Source: Kineothrix alysoides
GTDB lineage: Bacteria; Bacillota; Clostridia; Lachnospirales; Lachnospiraceae
DNA: 64,000 nucleotides
Direction: 5' to 3'
Assembly: GCF_000732725.1 (NCBI RefSeq)
Contig: NZ_JPNB01000001.1
Coordinates: forward strand, 124,001-188,000
The notes under the pieces are model-generated. The model made no database searches and was not told the DNA's origin. It worked only from the letters and a program-made list of their open reading frames with translations. Of the stretch, positions 63,672 through 64,000 are shown one piece after another (within the stretch, counting starts at the first letter, position 1; the number at the start of each line of letters is the position of its first letter). The translations under genes and the position numbers were made by a program.

Positions 63672-64000
63672 TTAAGGAATATTCATATTCAGCTTTAGGG
63701 CAAGCGACTTTACAATGCGTGTAGCAACCGGACAGACCTTTCCGTTTTCCAGAATGACCAGACAATTTTTAATATTTACTTCTTTCACGTGGGAAAGGTT
63801 AATAATGCACGATTTATGACATTGAAAAAATGATTCGTCCAAAAGCTTTACTATTTTCTTCAAGGAATAGAAAAGCTCGGTATATCCATTTCTCTTATAG
63901 ATTCGAATCTTATGCGCTTCTACGGAAGTTTCAATGCAGTAAATATCGGGCAGCTTCATGGAAATGATACGTCCGTCGATTTTTAAGGCGATAGCCTTTT
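63672..64000 (-). CDS. LytTR-domain DNA-binding protein (5' end beyond window)
   Basis: The visible C-terminal part is a LytTR DNA-binding domain: IYCIETSVEAHKIRIYKRNG, FFQCHKSCIINLSHVKEVN and LVILENGKVCPVATRIVKSL. The frame stays open from the first ATG (63959) to the window edge (KAIALKIDGRIISMKLPD), so the protein continues and may have a receiver domain as in AgrA/LytR regulators. Only the last ~109 residues are seen. Converges with the MATE gene with a 16-bp gap. Confidence 0.85.
   Translation of the reverse strand, partial: KAIALKIDGRIISMKLPDIYCIETSVEAHKIRIYKRNGYTELFYSLKKIVKLLDESFFQCHKSCIINLSHVKEVNIKNCLVILENGKVCPVATRIVKSLALKLNMNIP

Overview
The window looks like chromosome from an anaerobic Clostridia member, most likely Lachnospiraceae. 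This rests on the mix of genes: AddAB instead of RecBCD, YesM/YesN-type two-component genes, a GH94 phosphorylase, an energy-coupling-factor (ECF) vitamin transporter with TPP-controlled thiT, GltBD, a DUF6062 protein, strong GGAGG ribosome sites and moderate GC. Nearly all genes are intact; no rRNA, tRNA, CRISPR array or insertion sequence was recognised.

Layout. 1-9.5 kb is housekeeping: a truncated GGDEF-EAL protein, purH, a long DHH phosphoesterase, glnS, a DUF2225 protein and a MocR regulator. 9.5-14 kb has small or poorly known genes (acidic anchored protein, TetR, DUF6062, PfkB-like protein, M19 dipeptidase). 14.2-24.7 kb is a sugar-phosphate and sensing block: a GH94 phosphorylase resembling diacetylchitobiose phosphorylase, a phosphohexomutase, then a YesM kinase, a lipoprotein solute-binding protein without permeases, a YesN regulator and a chemoreceptor. 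25-33 kb carries a NagD-like HAD phosphatase and addB-addA. 33-38.5 kb is an ECF transporter (S, fused double ATPase, T), a patatin-like protein, and thiT behind a TPP riboswitch.

38.9-45 kb is the most accessory stretch: an Lrp-LysE pair, a cupin protein, gene remnants, and a phage-derived cassette (collagen-like tail-fibre protein, holin, two-domain lysin). A deleted fragment of a second copy of that cassette lies about 1.5 kb upstream. 45-49 kb is a heterodimeric ABC exporter with a MarR regulator and a large palindromic candidate operator. 49-55.6 kb has a GNAT enzyme, an Fpg-like protein lacking the catalytic proline, a three-gene ABC-2 exporter whose middle gene seems to start at ATA, a HAD phosphatase and a CPBP protease. 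55.6-64 kb has gltB-gltD behind a promoter and early terminator, a MATE exporter and a truncated LytTR protein.

The strongest unexplained signals are non-coding. Two copies (24818-25101 and 38554-38840) of a ~285-bp element have long inverted-repeat arms and compensatory changes in inner stems. A ~140-bp multi-stem element lies before the HAD gene at 53999. A hairpin before glnS separates an excellent Shine-Dalgarno sequence from the start codon. All calls come from reading the sequence; no database search was possible.
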